This document shows, piece after piece, positions 30,896 through 40,800 of a stretch of DNA of 64,000 nt. Every line of letters starts with the position of its first letter. Within the stretch, counting starts at the first letter, position 1. This stretch comes from Manihot esculenta (taxonomy: Eukaryota; Streptophyta; Magnoliopsida; Malpighiales; Euphorbiaceae). A program made the position numbers and the translations under genes. A model generated the notes under the pieces. The model saw only the letters and a list, made by a program, of their open reading frames with translations, had not been told where the DNA came from and ran no database searches. Where the stretch lies: positions 33,097,342 to 33,161,341 of the forward strand of contig NC_035172.2 of assembly GCF_001659605.2 (NCBI RefSeq). The letters are read 5' to 3'.

Positions 30896-32496
30896 TGCCT
30901 CGAAGAGCAGTATCATCCAGAGGTAGAGGACATAGCCAGCATCTGTCTATGAATGAAATAGATGAGGCAGTATAGGTGCAGGAGGAAATACTGGAGCACA
31001 CTCCACAAGCATTAGGGGGCCAAGCAAACGCATCATCATCATCATCAGTTCGAACTAGAGGTCCGAATTTGGGACATCCTATCCCATCAAACCCGTCTGA
31101 TCGACAATTGATTAGATTGAAAGGAACTGTGTAAGTCATATACAACTTTTTGCTATTGATTTAATATGTATTATTACTTACAACTACTCATTATATATAA
31201 AAATATTGCAGTTTTTTAGATTCCACAGTTACTAGATCAATCACTAATGACATTAAGATGCGCTATACTGCTCCATGGAAAACTTGGTCAGAAATACTTT
31301 TAAAGATAAAAGACGAGCTCTTCGGACTTTTTCGGGTAAATACAACTTATATTCTAAAATTTATAATATGCATTTTAAGTTTTTTAAATTTACATAACAC
31401 TGATTGTTATTTGTAGAGTCGATATGCATGGGATGAGAGTGAAGAAGGTATGGTTCGAATTGCTTGGGAAAAGGTAGGTAAAGAAAGACTGCGAGACATT
31501 CTTAATAGAGTTAGGAGCGAATTGTTGCGCAAGCACAAGAAGACAGATGTTGCTTAAGCACAAGAAGACAGATGTTGCTTATCTATACAATTTGGGACCA
31601 GATTGGATGGAGGCAGAGATATGGAATGAACTTGTTGCATATTGGAGTATACCAGAGTGGAGAAAGAAATCAGAAGCCGGTAAAGCAAATAGAAACGTAG
31701 AAAAAGATGGGACTATTACGAAATACTCTGGTGGTTCAATAAAATTGGAGGTTCATGAGAATAGATTGGTATAACTCTTTTATTTCTTACTTTTATTTAT
31801 ACAATTCTATTTTTATATAGATGGTTAGAAATTATTCGTGCATCTTGTGTTGTGTGATTATTTCTTTTTTGTAGGCAAAGAAGTTGGGTAGACAACCAAC
31901 TCAACTTGAACTATTTTGTGCAACTCACACAAAAAAGGGGAGTCAAGGTGTTTATATTGATGGAAAATCACGACGAGTTGATGTAAGTTACTTTTTGCTT
32001 ATTTAATGTTATCACATTATTTTTCTAATTGTTATGTTATAATTAGTTGTGTATGATTCATGAAATGTTTATTATGTTTTCTTTTTTTACTTAGGGAGCT
32101 TATTTGAGTGCAATTGCTGAAAATGTGAATGACAATTGTGAGAGTAAGTCTGCTTTTGATTTGAATAAGTGGATTGAAATTTCTGGAAGTAGCAAAGGAA
32201 GAGTTTATGGTTTTGGATCCTCTGATATTGCAAAATCAGGAACTCCAACTACATCTTTCTCATGCACATCAGCTCATCCTGGAGGACCTTCTCAAACTAT
32301 GTTTTCTTTAGAGGAGGTTGAACAAATATTAGAGCAAAACCGGATTAAAATGAAACAAGACATGGAGCAAATGCAAGAGCAAATGCGAGTGCAGATAGAA
32401 AAACAAATAAAAGATCAGATGAAATCATTGAAGAACAAAAATAGATCTTCACCGCATAACACAACTGCAGATTCAGATGGTTCAACAAATTCATAG
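30896..32496 (+). pseudogene. En/Spm accessory protein gene (Transposase_24 type), disrupted
   Basis: Probable exons: 30896..31130 (MPRRAVSSRGRGHSQ, with a TAG at about 30973), about 31211..31335, 31417..31769, about 31875..31983 and 32096..32496. The third carries a 25-bp tandem duplication (31531-31555 and 31556-31580) that shifts the frame. Recognisable blocks: APWKTWSEILLKIKDELF, WDESEEGMVRIAWEKVGK, DWMEAEIWNELV, ELFCATHTKKGSQGVYIDGK, then a coiled coil (EEVEQILEQNRIKMKQDMEQ). Such proteins bind the subterminal motifs in active En/Spm systems. This copy cannot make the full product without readthrough. Confidence 0.8.
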
Positions 32497-32509
32497 ATTA
32501 GTTTTAAAT

Positions 32510-32655
32510 TTTATGAATATTGTTAAGTATTATGTATTTATTTTAAATTTTATGAACATTGTAAAGTATTATGAATTTATTTTAAATTTTATGAATATTG
32601 TTAAATATTATGGATTTATTTTAAATTTTATGAATATTGTTAAGTATTATAAAAT
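32510..32655 (+). repeat. 39-bp tandem repeat, 3.7 copies
   Basis: A unit starting TTTATGAATATTGTTAAGTA repeats with few changes just after the stop codon of the CACTA gene. It makes an artefactual frame with a 13-residue period (FMNIVKYY..ILN). Confidence 0.92.
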
Positions 32656-32754
32656 ATTTGATTTATATTTAATATGATTCTTAATTATAAATTATTTGAT
32701 TATACAGGAAATATCTAAATAAAAGCAAGAATTTTTTTTTGTGATCGAATTTTA

Positions 32755-33166
32755 ACAGATTAGTGATGGATTCACGAGAATATTTATTAAAATGTCTTAA
32801 TATTTTCGACGGATTTCTGACAGAAAATTTCCGTCGCTAATTATTTCTGACAGATTAGCGACGGATTGTTATGGATGAATTTAGATATTCCGATGGATTT
32901 AGCGACGAAAAAACTCGTCGTTAAAATTTTCCGACGAAATTATCCGTCGGAAAATCCATCGCAAATTTTTCCAACGGAGTTAGGATCCGTCGGAAATCCC
33001 TCGCTAATATTTCCGACGGATTTGAGTCCGTCGGAAAAAATTAGCGACATGACTTTAAGCGACGGATTTGAGTCCGTCGGAAATCCGTCGCTGAAAGTTT
33101 TAGCGACAGATTTTTGACTATCAGCGACGGAAAAATCCGTCGCTGATAGTCTGTTTTTTTGTAGTG
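32755..33166 (-). repeat. CACTA right TIR and subterminal repeats
   Basis: More than a dozen GCGACGGA, CCGTCGC and TCCGTCGG sites, closing with ATCAGCGACGG...CCGTCGCTGAT as an inner palindrome at about 33120-33148, then TTTTTTTGTAGTG. Confidence 0.9.
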
Positions 33167-33169
33167 CAA

Positions 33170-35310
33170 GCCGAATGTGAGACAAAGATCCAAACATCAA
33201 ATATTGAAAGATTGAATCATTTATAATTATTAAGGTGAAATGTAAAAGTGGATATCACTTTTTAAAATTTCTATTAAGGACATTTCTTTACTTTTTAATT
33301 TTTTTTATTTTGATTCTTTATTTCTATAATTTTATGGTTTTATTTATTTTTTATTTCTATGACTTTAGTTATTTTTAATTTAAAAAATGTTGTAGAAAGA
33401 ATGATCATAATTCACCTGTAAAATTTTTTAGTGATTATTCAAATGGTTATGTAAAACTTGAGTGCAGCGATGTTTAGATGAGTCCATTTCTTTTTATTAC
33501 TTTTGTAATTATCATCGAAACTCACTCGGTTTCTCGTAAATTATAAATTGAAAACTGAATTAATTAATTGATTTTCATTATCTAAACTGAGATTGTATAT
33601 TGACATGAATAAAATTGAGATTGTATATTGACATGAATATATCAATTGCAAAATTTTACTTTATCATGATTTGAAGTGAAAATGCTTGAAATAATAACCG
33701 ATCAACGGGTAAATGTTAGTTTGAATATGAGAGAAGTATCAAACAAAATTCTACTATTGAAGTGGTTGTCAAACAAAGTGCAATATAAAAATGAGAAGAT
33801 AAATTATGGAAGTTTTATGTGACTTTTTTTTTTGTTTTAATTATTAAGACTAGTTATAAAATTGAAAATCAAAATCTTCCTAATTTTGATAATGCATGCT
33901 AGTGTAAAGAACATTGGAATGGACATACCAAATATTTTTTGAAAAATTTGAATTTTTTATTTCAATGACGTTGTTTTACAAGTTTAAAATAATAATTTTG
34001 TTTGAATTTTGATAGATAAGAAAATAATTTTTATTTAAATATATAAATTGCAAATACTGTTATTGTTGAAAAATTTAATAATTTTATTATTTACTTAAAT
34101 TTTATTCATTTATCTTTATTTTTTTGTTTTATTTATTAGAAAAATTTTTTATTTTATTATGTATATTCATATTTTTTGTTAATAGCATACTCTTATATTA
34201 TTATTTATATATAAAAAAATTAAATTGTTCAACCCATATTAGTTTTGGAATGCAAATAAAGATGTTAATTTATTTGATTTTGTTTATCAAATATGTTATA
34301 AAATAATAATTTATTAATTAAAAAAATTAATCATCGATTTCAACGGTTCATGTGCATTAAAATGCTTGTGACTTTTTAATATTTTATTATTTGACCCAAT
34401 TAGTCTTTTTCTAATTTAATATTTGGTAAATAATTATATTATATTCTTATAGCACGACTTAAAAATTTTACGGGGGATAACAACTTTAGTCGTTAAACTT
34501 TAAGTACCGCCTAAAATTTTTTTAGTAGATTTTTAATGATCTTTTATTTTTGAAAAGTTTAGAGTAATAAATTATTATGAAATACTATTACTTTTATGTA
34601 GGTTTGCATTTATTTTATTCATAATAGTATTAAGAGTAATGCATTAAAAGAAAATAAAATAATAAAATTATAAGACTCTTATAAAATATGCAATTTTTTA
34701 TAAGATTGATCTAAAATATTTAAAAATATGAAGTATTTTACTAAAAAATGTACTTATTAATCCTTAAAAAAATTATGGTATAAGGATCGTCTTGTTTCTA
34801 ATTAAGAAAATAGAGTTTATAAAATTCTTGAATTTTTATATACTTTGAAACAAACACCTAAATAGTAGCATAAAAAATTTAATCAAATTTTGATTATGGT
34901 CATTTTTTTTTCCTCTTTCATTAGAGTTTGATAAGTATATGTTTACAAAATTTATAAATGATAAATGGGTGATTATTTGTTATATGTGGTCATATGCTTA
35001 TATTTGATACAAATTATGATATAGTATATATAAATTTGATATAAAATATATAAAAGGAGCAAATGTGAGTTGGGGTATTAAAATTGGAACAATAGTATAA
35101 TTATATTGTAAGAGCATTAATATTGAGTTTCTTCTGAAAAAGTTTAAATATTTCAATGTCAAACTAATTAATACCCCATATAATGCTAATTCTCAAAAAA
35201 AAAATAGATATGATACTATTACTTAATTTATATATGTACATATTATTAGAAGATTGTTGCATTTAATGAATTTTTCAGACTTATATAATTTATACTATGT
35301 AGATTGAACA
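33170..35310. other. Interior of the copia-like element, AT-rich
   Basis: 33170-34863 matches copy A (3236-4861). 34864-35310 is unique AT-rich sequence. No frame of note. Confidence 0.45.
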
Positions 35311-36233
35311 TATCGGGCCTAGGCTCAGGCCCTTAAAAAAAAAAAAGAAAAAACAATTAAAAGCTTTGGTTTCGGGAAGGGTCCCGAAACCAAAGCCATC
35401 GTCTTCCTCAGGATAAAAAAAATAAAAAAATAAAAACAAACAGAACAGAGCATTTGCTCTGTTAGTTTAAAAAAAAAAAAAAATCCTCTTTTAAACCCAA
35501 ATCTCCTCCTCTCAGCACATAAATTTCTGAGATCCTCAGCTAACTCTTATTTTTAAACCTATATCCTACTCAGAAATTCAATAATTTCTTCCAGAGGCTC
35601 GAAAATTGGGTAGGTGAGTTTTATCCCCTTTATTCAAATTTTTACGATATAATTTATTTTCTCTACCTTTTAATAGTGATTTTTGTGATTTGAGGATAAA
35701 AATGGGTTATGTTTTAGTTAGATCCAATCAATGGGGTTTTATATTTCTTTTTGGATTAATGATTTTCATAGGTTGATCTAAATAATATTTATAGTTTATT
35801 GAGTACTTTTGTTGAGTTTGGGTATTTTTGGGATCTAATTATGCCGAAATACTGCCGAAATTTTTTTTAAAATATATTTAAAATTTCATATTTTACGTTT
35901 TATATTATCAACCTAAATTTTTTTGGTTTATTATTTGATATATTATTTTCCTTTTAATTCTAGAAGAGGATCCAGCTTCCAGGATAGACAATAGGGGTGC
36001 TCCTGCGACCTAGGTCTTTTCGTCTCCAGTATTGTGAGTGGATAAATATATAACATTGATATTTTTCTTAAATATATTATCGATTGAATAGTCCAGCTAT
36101 CAGTTTTCTCTTATAAGCTTAATATTTTGAAATTATAGCAGATTATATGTATTTATATGTGTAAATATTAGGGGAAACTCTGTCAGTTTTTCGAGTCATA
36201 TCCATCTCTACAGTTTAGAGAATGGGTGTGACA
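35311..36233 (+). repeat. Solo LTR with 5-bp target duplication GAACA
   Basis: GAACA occurs at 35306-35310 and 36234-36238. The block between starts TATCGGGCCTAGGC (an altered TG) and ends GGGTGTGACA. No partner LTR or coding interior is present, so unequal recombination probably removed the body. A 15-bp perfect hairpin lies at 35363-35396. Confidence 0.8.
35363..35396. repeat. Perfect 15-bp stem hairpin in the solo LTR
   Basis: GCTTTGGTTTCGGGA, loop AGGG, then TCCCGAAACCAAAGC. GC content is well above its neighbourhood. Near it, GGGCCTAGGCTCAGGCCC at 35315 makes a second small stem. Confidence 0.9.
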
Positions 36234-36259
36234 GAACAAATTTACACATAATCTAATCA

Positions 36260-37260
36260 TGAGCATTAGCTACTTTAGTCAAAATTACGAATTATTTAAG
36301 AGGTATCATGAGTTATAATATTCTATATAGTGGATGTCCCATTATTTTAGAAGAATACAGTGATTTTAATTCGAATTTAGATTCAAATAAGATAAACTTC
36401 GCTGATGATTATGCATTTAATCTAGATGGTGGTGCAATTATTTAGAAATCAACTATTATTATCAAAACCATCATAGAAGCGGGGTTTATTGCTCTGGAAG
36501 TAGACGATAATGAGGTTTGAGTGGCTAAAAAATTTCTTAGCAAATACTATATTGAGAATAAAATCAATATCATTCGTGTATTGTGATTGCCAAATGACAA
36601 TAATAATTGTAAAGAATAAAACTTTTAATAGTAAAAATAGATATATTCATCTAAGAAATAATATGGTAAGGCAGCTATTGAGAAATGAAATTATATTCAT
36701 TAATTATATATAATCAGAAGCAAGTTAATAAATGAAATATCAAGGGAAATGGAACTTGAGCCAACATAAAATTAACAATGATAGGAACTCAATCTTTGTG
36801 ATTGGAGACATGGGTAATAACAAGTCACTTATTAATTCTGCTAGCACTATTTAATGTTGTCCTTTCCTATAATGTGAGAAGTGCTAGACTACATTAATGA
36901 GAGGATGACCTAAAAGCTATTAATGATATTCATACTCCTTATGGGTGGTATATAAATTGCAGTATACACTTAATATATCACCTATATAAGTGTGGAGTGG
37001 GGCAGTTTCTATGAGATTGTAGCACAATTTCTAAAACACTTATGAATTACCAAGCGTGCGCATGGCCTATTAGCGTGAAACAGTATTGACAACAAGATCT
37101 GTGGAGTGTTATAAGATTGATGGGATATTAGTATACCAAAAAGAATTTTTGGTTCATAGAAGCAAAAGTTTCACCAATTGCTTGGTATGTTAGTCTTATT
37201 AATTTAGGTCTGGTTAATAATCTAAAAGACACCAAATTTCAAATTTATGCACTAAATTTT
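36260..37260 (+). pseudogene. Copia RNase H and 3' region
   Basis: Broken frames read SILYSGCPIILEEYSDFNSN, FADDYAFNLDGGAI, EAGFIALEVDDNEV, then NRYIHLRNNMVRQLLRNEI. These match copia RNase H order (...YSDANW..., GG.V.W.S, .E.E..AL, HI..R...R). The downstream part resembles copia 3' leader up to the LTR. Several stops. Confidence 0.75.
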
Positions 37261-37289
37261 TAAATCCAATAATGAAAAATCTTTTGAAA

Positions 37290-37700
37290 TATATAGGATT
37301 TAGATTTCAAAAGATTTTATGATCGTTGAGAATTTTATTTATGATATTTTTTTGCTATTGCAAGTTTAATATTTAAATTTAATATTAAATTTGATTATTA
37401 TGATTTTATGCAGATTTGATTATATTCTCTCAAAATTTTTATAACAGTTTACAACGGTTACTTTTTCCATTATAAATAGCTTGTACCTTCACAAAGAAAG
37501 TCATTCAAAATTTTATACATTATTCATTCATTTCTCTATGATTTCGCTAAGTTATAAATTAGAGATAAATTCTTATTATTCTAATCTTGAAAATTAAATT
37601 TCAGAATGATTTGTTTAATTATGGAGGAATACAAAATAAATTATTAAGGACAATATCCAATACAACTCAGGTTTTATTATTTTATCATATTTTTCCAACA
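37290..37700 (+). repeat. 3' LTR of the copia-like element
   Basis: Shares the ordered blocks AACGGTTACTTTTTCCATTA, TATAAATAG, AAAGAAAGTCATTCAAA with the other LTR copies and ends CCAACA. The start is blurred by decay. Confidence 0.65.
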
Positions 37701-37705
37701 CACAG

Positions 37706-37890
37706 ATCCTCTCTTATTTGTCTAGCTATTGTTTGATCCATCTCCATGTGTCTATTTCATCATCATTATTGTATTTTGTGGTGGGAAGCACACTAACTCG
37801 TATAAACGGTTTTCCATGGATATTCTCTAATAGATGTAACCATTCTGGTGCAAACTCCATGCTCAGCAACCATTTGGCAGCTTCTTATTA
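37706..37890 (-). pseudogene. UGT91-type pseudogene, middle part
   Basis: The minus strand reads MEFAPEWLHLLENIHGKPF, LPTTKYN, DTWRWIKQ (stop) LDK. This is the linker between the acceptor and donor domains of UGT91 proteins. It runs up to the copia insertion point, so it continues into 29542 downward. A UAA interrupts it. Confidence 0.75.
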
Positions 37891-38464
37891 CCACTTGCAG
37901 ACGATTGTTAAATTTGAATCATACCTAATTCACTTTAAAAATTAGCTCCTATGTTAATGATCCAAGAAAAAAAATTTTAATTATATATTAACCTCTCATT
38001 AATATTCTAATGAGAGTTTAACATGCCTAGTAGAATAGCCCATTGCTCGTCATTGAGTTTGTTGCATTTGTCATTATTTTTTATCCAGTATCAACAACAC
38101 CTTCTTTATTACGTCCTCCTCCAGTCACACCTCTTTTATTACATCCTCCTCTAGTCACACGCTTTTGAGTACTGCCACGTGCACCTGAGTTGCCACGAGG
38201 CCGATTACCTCAGTATTCTGGATGGCTTATTAGCTGAAAATAACTTTTAGTGATTTTATCTTTATACCCTAAATTTTAATCACCGGCCCAAATTATGAAG
38301 CTCATGGACATAAAGTTAACTGTCCACCATTCTTTATAATTCTCTCCTTTTAACTGCATTTTGTCATTTGAATTTAGTGTATAAAAATAAAAAAAAATTA
38401 TTATTCCTAAATTTCAAGAGCTAATTCAAGAGAAAAGAGCGTTTAAAACACTTATAAAGACACA
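37891..38464. other. Insertion-like spacer within the UGT pseudogene
   Basis: About 570 bp with no UGT similarity between the N-terminal and middle parts. The minus strand 38095-38215 can read an Arg/Gly-rich peptide (RGNSGARGSTQKRV...), not recognised. It could be another small insertion. Confidence 0.4.
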
Positions 38465-39071
38465 TCACCCCTTCCTAAAATCGATCTGAAATTCAACGTG
38501 ATCCGTGTCTGAAACACCAGCGATATTACGAGTTACGATGCCGAAGGATTTTAAGATCTCATATAGACGAAACGTGACCTTAGTAGGAAATGGAACCCAC
38601 TTGGGTGGAACAATGAAATTGTGGCTTGGCGCAGCTGCCCAGCGTAGCTCCCAAGAGTATACTGAAGAAACCATTTGAAATGCCAAGCCTAGTTACTATT
38701 TCAGGAAGCCAGCAAGGAGTAAAATCGTAAAGCCGCCAATCCGAATGTGAAGTTTTAAGAAATCTGGTAATGAGTTCTTTGAGACCATCATATGCCTTTT
38801 TAAGGTATTGGACTCTATCATATGGGATATCAAAGGTGGCCTCAGCGTTTTCTGGTAGACTGTCGAGCCATGGCAATGGAAGCTTCACGAAACCGATGAA
38901 AGGAAGCAAATTTGGATAGAGTTTGGGGAGGCGATCAATGTTGCGAGGAGTGGAGATGAAGGAGATCTTATGGCCCTTTTCAGCAATGACCTTGGCGAGC
39001 TCTAAGTAAGGGATAATGTGACCAAAGGCTAGCCAGGGAAACATAGCGACGTGAAGCTTAGACGCTGTCAT
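38465..39071 (-). pseudogene. UGT91-type pseudogene, N-terminal part
   Basis: Start MTASKLHVAMFPWLAFGHI followed by PYLELAKVIAEKGHKISFIS, the conserved acceptor-domain start with the catalytic-type His (FGHI). A frameshift near 38640 moves the reading from one frame to another, after which PPKWVPFPTKVTFRLYEIL continues. The three parts (38465-39071, 37706-37890, 29007-29542) make up one UGT91 gene, read on the minus strand. UGT91 enzymes commonly add a sugar to a sugar already present on a glycoside. Confidence 0.88.
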
Positions 39072-39383
39072 GAATGTGAATTCTGGATCACTTTGTAGTA
39101 AAATTACATAGAAGATCTAAAATAAGAAAAGCTCTCAGACATTATATAAATTCATATGAGAAAAGGCGTGGGAAATTTTTAGGTGAGAATTTGTTTCTGA
39201 TAATTTTATTAACTGAAAGGGGATATATATACATATGGAGATAGCTTTAAAGAATTCTAGAAGCTACTGGATCTATCTACTGAGCTATTTGTTACAACAG
39301 ATTAACAAACTTGCTTCCTGCTGCTGAACACCGTTTTATCTTAATTACTGCACATCGATTTACAACTTTTCTTTTCTTCTCTG

Positions 39384-39850
39384 CTATGCACCATTTTGTG
39401 TCTCTTCACACCCCGCAAGATGGAGACGAGTTGATAGACAAAAGTCCATCTTGGACAGAAGGCGACGGAATTGAGCAAGCCCTAAAGTTTTGGTGAAGAG
39501 ATCTGCTAATTGTTTCTGAGAAGGAACATGAATGGTCCAGATGAAGCCTTCTTGGATTTTATCGCGAACGATGTGGCAGTTTATTTCAAGATGCTTCTTC
39601 CATTCGTGGAATACTGAATTTGCTACAATATATTGGGCGGCTTTGTTATCACAGTGAAGGTGAGTCTTAGATAACTGAAATTCTTTTATCAAATTATTGA
39701 TCCACTGAAATTCGCACACTGAAAGCTATGGTCTGATATTCTGCTTCGACCAAAGATTTGCTAATAATGTTTTACTTTTTTTTGGTTTTCCATGAGATTG
39801 GGACTGAACCGAGGAAGACACAATAGCCGGTGAGAAACTTACAGCGCATT
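39384..39850 (-). pseudogene. Copia RNase H fragment (second copia relic)
   Basis: The minus strand reads TGYCVFLGSVPISWKTKKK, then CEFQWINNLIKEFQLSKTHL, CDNKAAQYIVANSVFHEWKKH, CHIVRDKIQEGFI and LADLFTKTLG. This is the C-terminal RNase H of a Ty1/copia polyprotein with a few breaks. It lies just upstream of the UGT start, and its 3' non-coding end may have replaced the UGT promoter. Confidence 0.85.
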
Positions 39851-40800
39851 GTGCATGTTTATCCACAACATCTACTTATTTTTGTTTTAGATTTACGAGC
39901 AGTAGACCAAATCTAAGAAAAGTTTTCCTAACTAAAATTTAATATTTTCATAAGAGAAAATTAAGTAACTCCCTTTAATGAACTACAAATATCACTATGT
40001 AAAGAGAAGAAACATTCATATTTCTTTCTAGTATTATGGTTGTGGGTAAGTGAAAGTAAATAGTTTTGTTGAATGTATTTTTAATTGCATATCTGAACTT
40101 TGGAGAGGATAATAATAATAATAATAATAATCAGCAGCCATTTTTGTTCCTTTTACTAACACACTAACCATATATTGATTTGTCAAAACCAGAACAAGTT
40201 ATTTCCTTTTTCTCTCCTTAAATCCTTTCCCCCTTAAAAGATACTTCGCCGTTTTGAGTTAGACCAAATCTAAACATTTTGTACCCAATATAAGCACAAG
40301 AGGCGAATGAGCAATAATCATGAACTCTCAATCTTTTTACAAATTGATGGAGCTCATGTGTTCCTTGCAATTTAATGAACTCTATAAATATAGCATCAAA
40401 GGATTTGGGCATTCTAATGTCTAATTGATATATTTATGTTACTATTACCCCAAAAAAAAAAAAGAAATTAATTTGAGATATTGAAGAGACATTATTTTTT
40501 TCTAAGATAAATATTTGCCAAGTTGGAAAGTGGGTAAAGTTTCCATCTGCCATTATCCCATCTAAAATAACCAGCTACTGTAACTCCGCCGATTTTTTTT
40601 TGTCAGAACTCCACCGATTGTTTGACGGGTCAATCAGTGAGTTTTTGAAGCCTCATTCAAAAGTATAACCCTAATTTTGTCAAAACCATAAAATTCACTA
40701 TGGAAAAGTATAAATTACCATATATACAAAATAAACATTTCTCTAAACAAGAAGAAAAGGCCAAAAGAATTGTGATGGGAAGTATGCTTAGCTAGCAAAG
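39851..40800. other. Intergenic DNA with (AAT)n
   Basis: Simple repeat at 40109-40131. A minus-strand open frame at 40218-40412 (64 codons) shows no known motif and was not called. Confidence 0.45.

Larger units (their letters stand above)
30044..33166 (+). mobile_element. CACTA (En/Spm) transposon, 3123 bp
   Basis: Ends CACTACAAAAAAATAGA and TTTTTTTGTAGTG, a terminal inverted repeat of about 31 bp with two mismatches, and a CAA target duplication. Both ends hold arrays of TAGCGACGGA-type motifs in both orientations, the subterminal sites typical of CACTA elements. Inside is a multi-exon gene related to the plant Transposase_24 group (accessory En/Spm protein) but no TNP2/DDE transposase, so it is non-autonomous. 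The coding frame has a stop and a 25-bp duplication. Confidence 0.95.
28588..34863 (+). repeat. Segmental duplication, copy B
   Basis: Matches 1871-4861 in order and orientation. It differs mainly by the CACTA insertion and by keeping about 80 bp of UGT sequence lost in copy A. The left edge is sharp at FKBP codons for PREEE. Confidence 0.85.
29543..37700 (+). mobile_element. Copia-like element inside the UGT pseudogene
   Basis: LTR-like ends at 29543-29984 and about 37290-37700 face the two halves of the UGT. Flanks are TACGG (29538-29542) and CACAG (37701-37705), which differ by two transitions and probably descend from one 5-bp duplication. The only recognisable coding part is copia RNase H at 36260-37000. 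The element was then hit by a CACTA transposon and by another LTR element. Confidence 0.72.

Noticed and set aside
32477..32677. Frame with 13-residue repeats
   Set aside because: Produced by the 39-bp tandem repeat after the transposon gene stop codon.
40218..40412. 64-codon minus-strand frame
   Set aside because: No recognised motif, no splice partners, and lies between a copia relic and a gene. Could be element debris.
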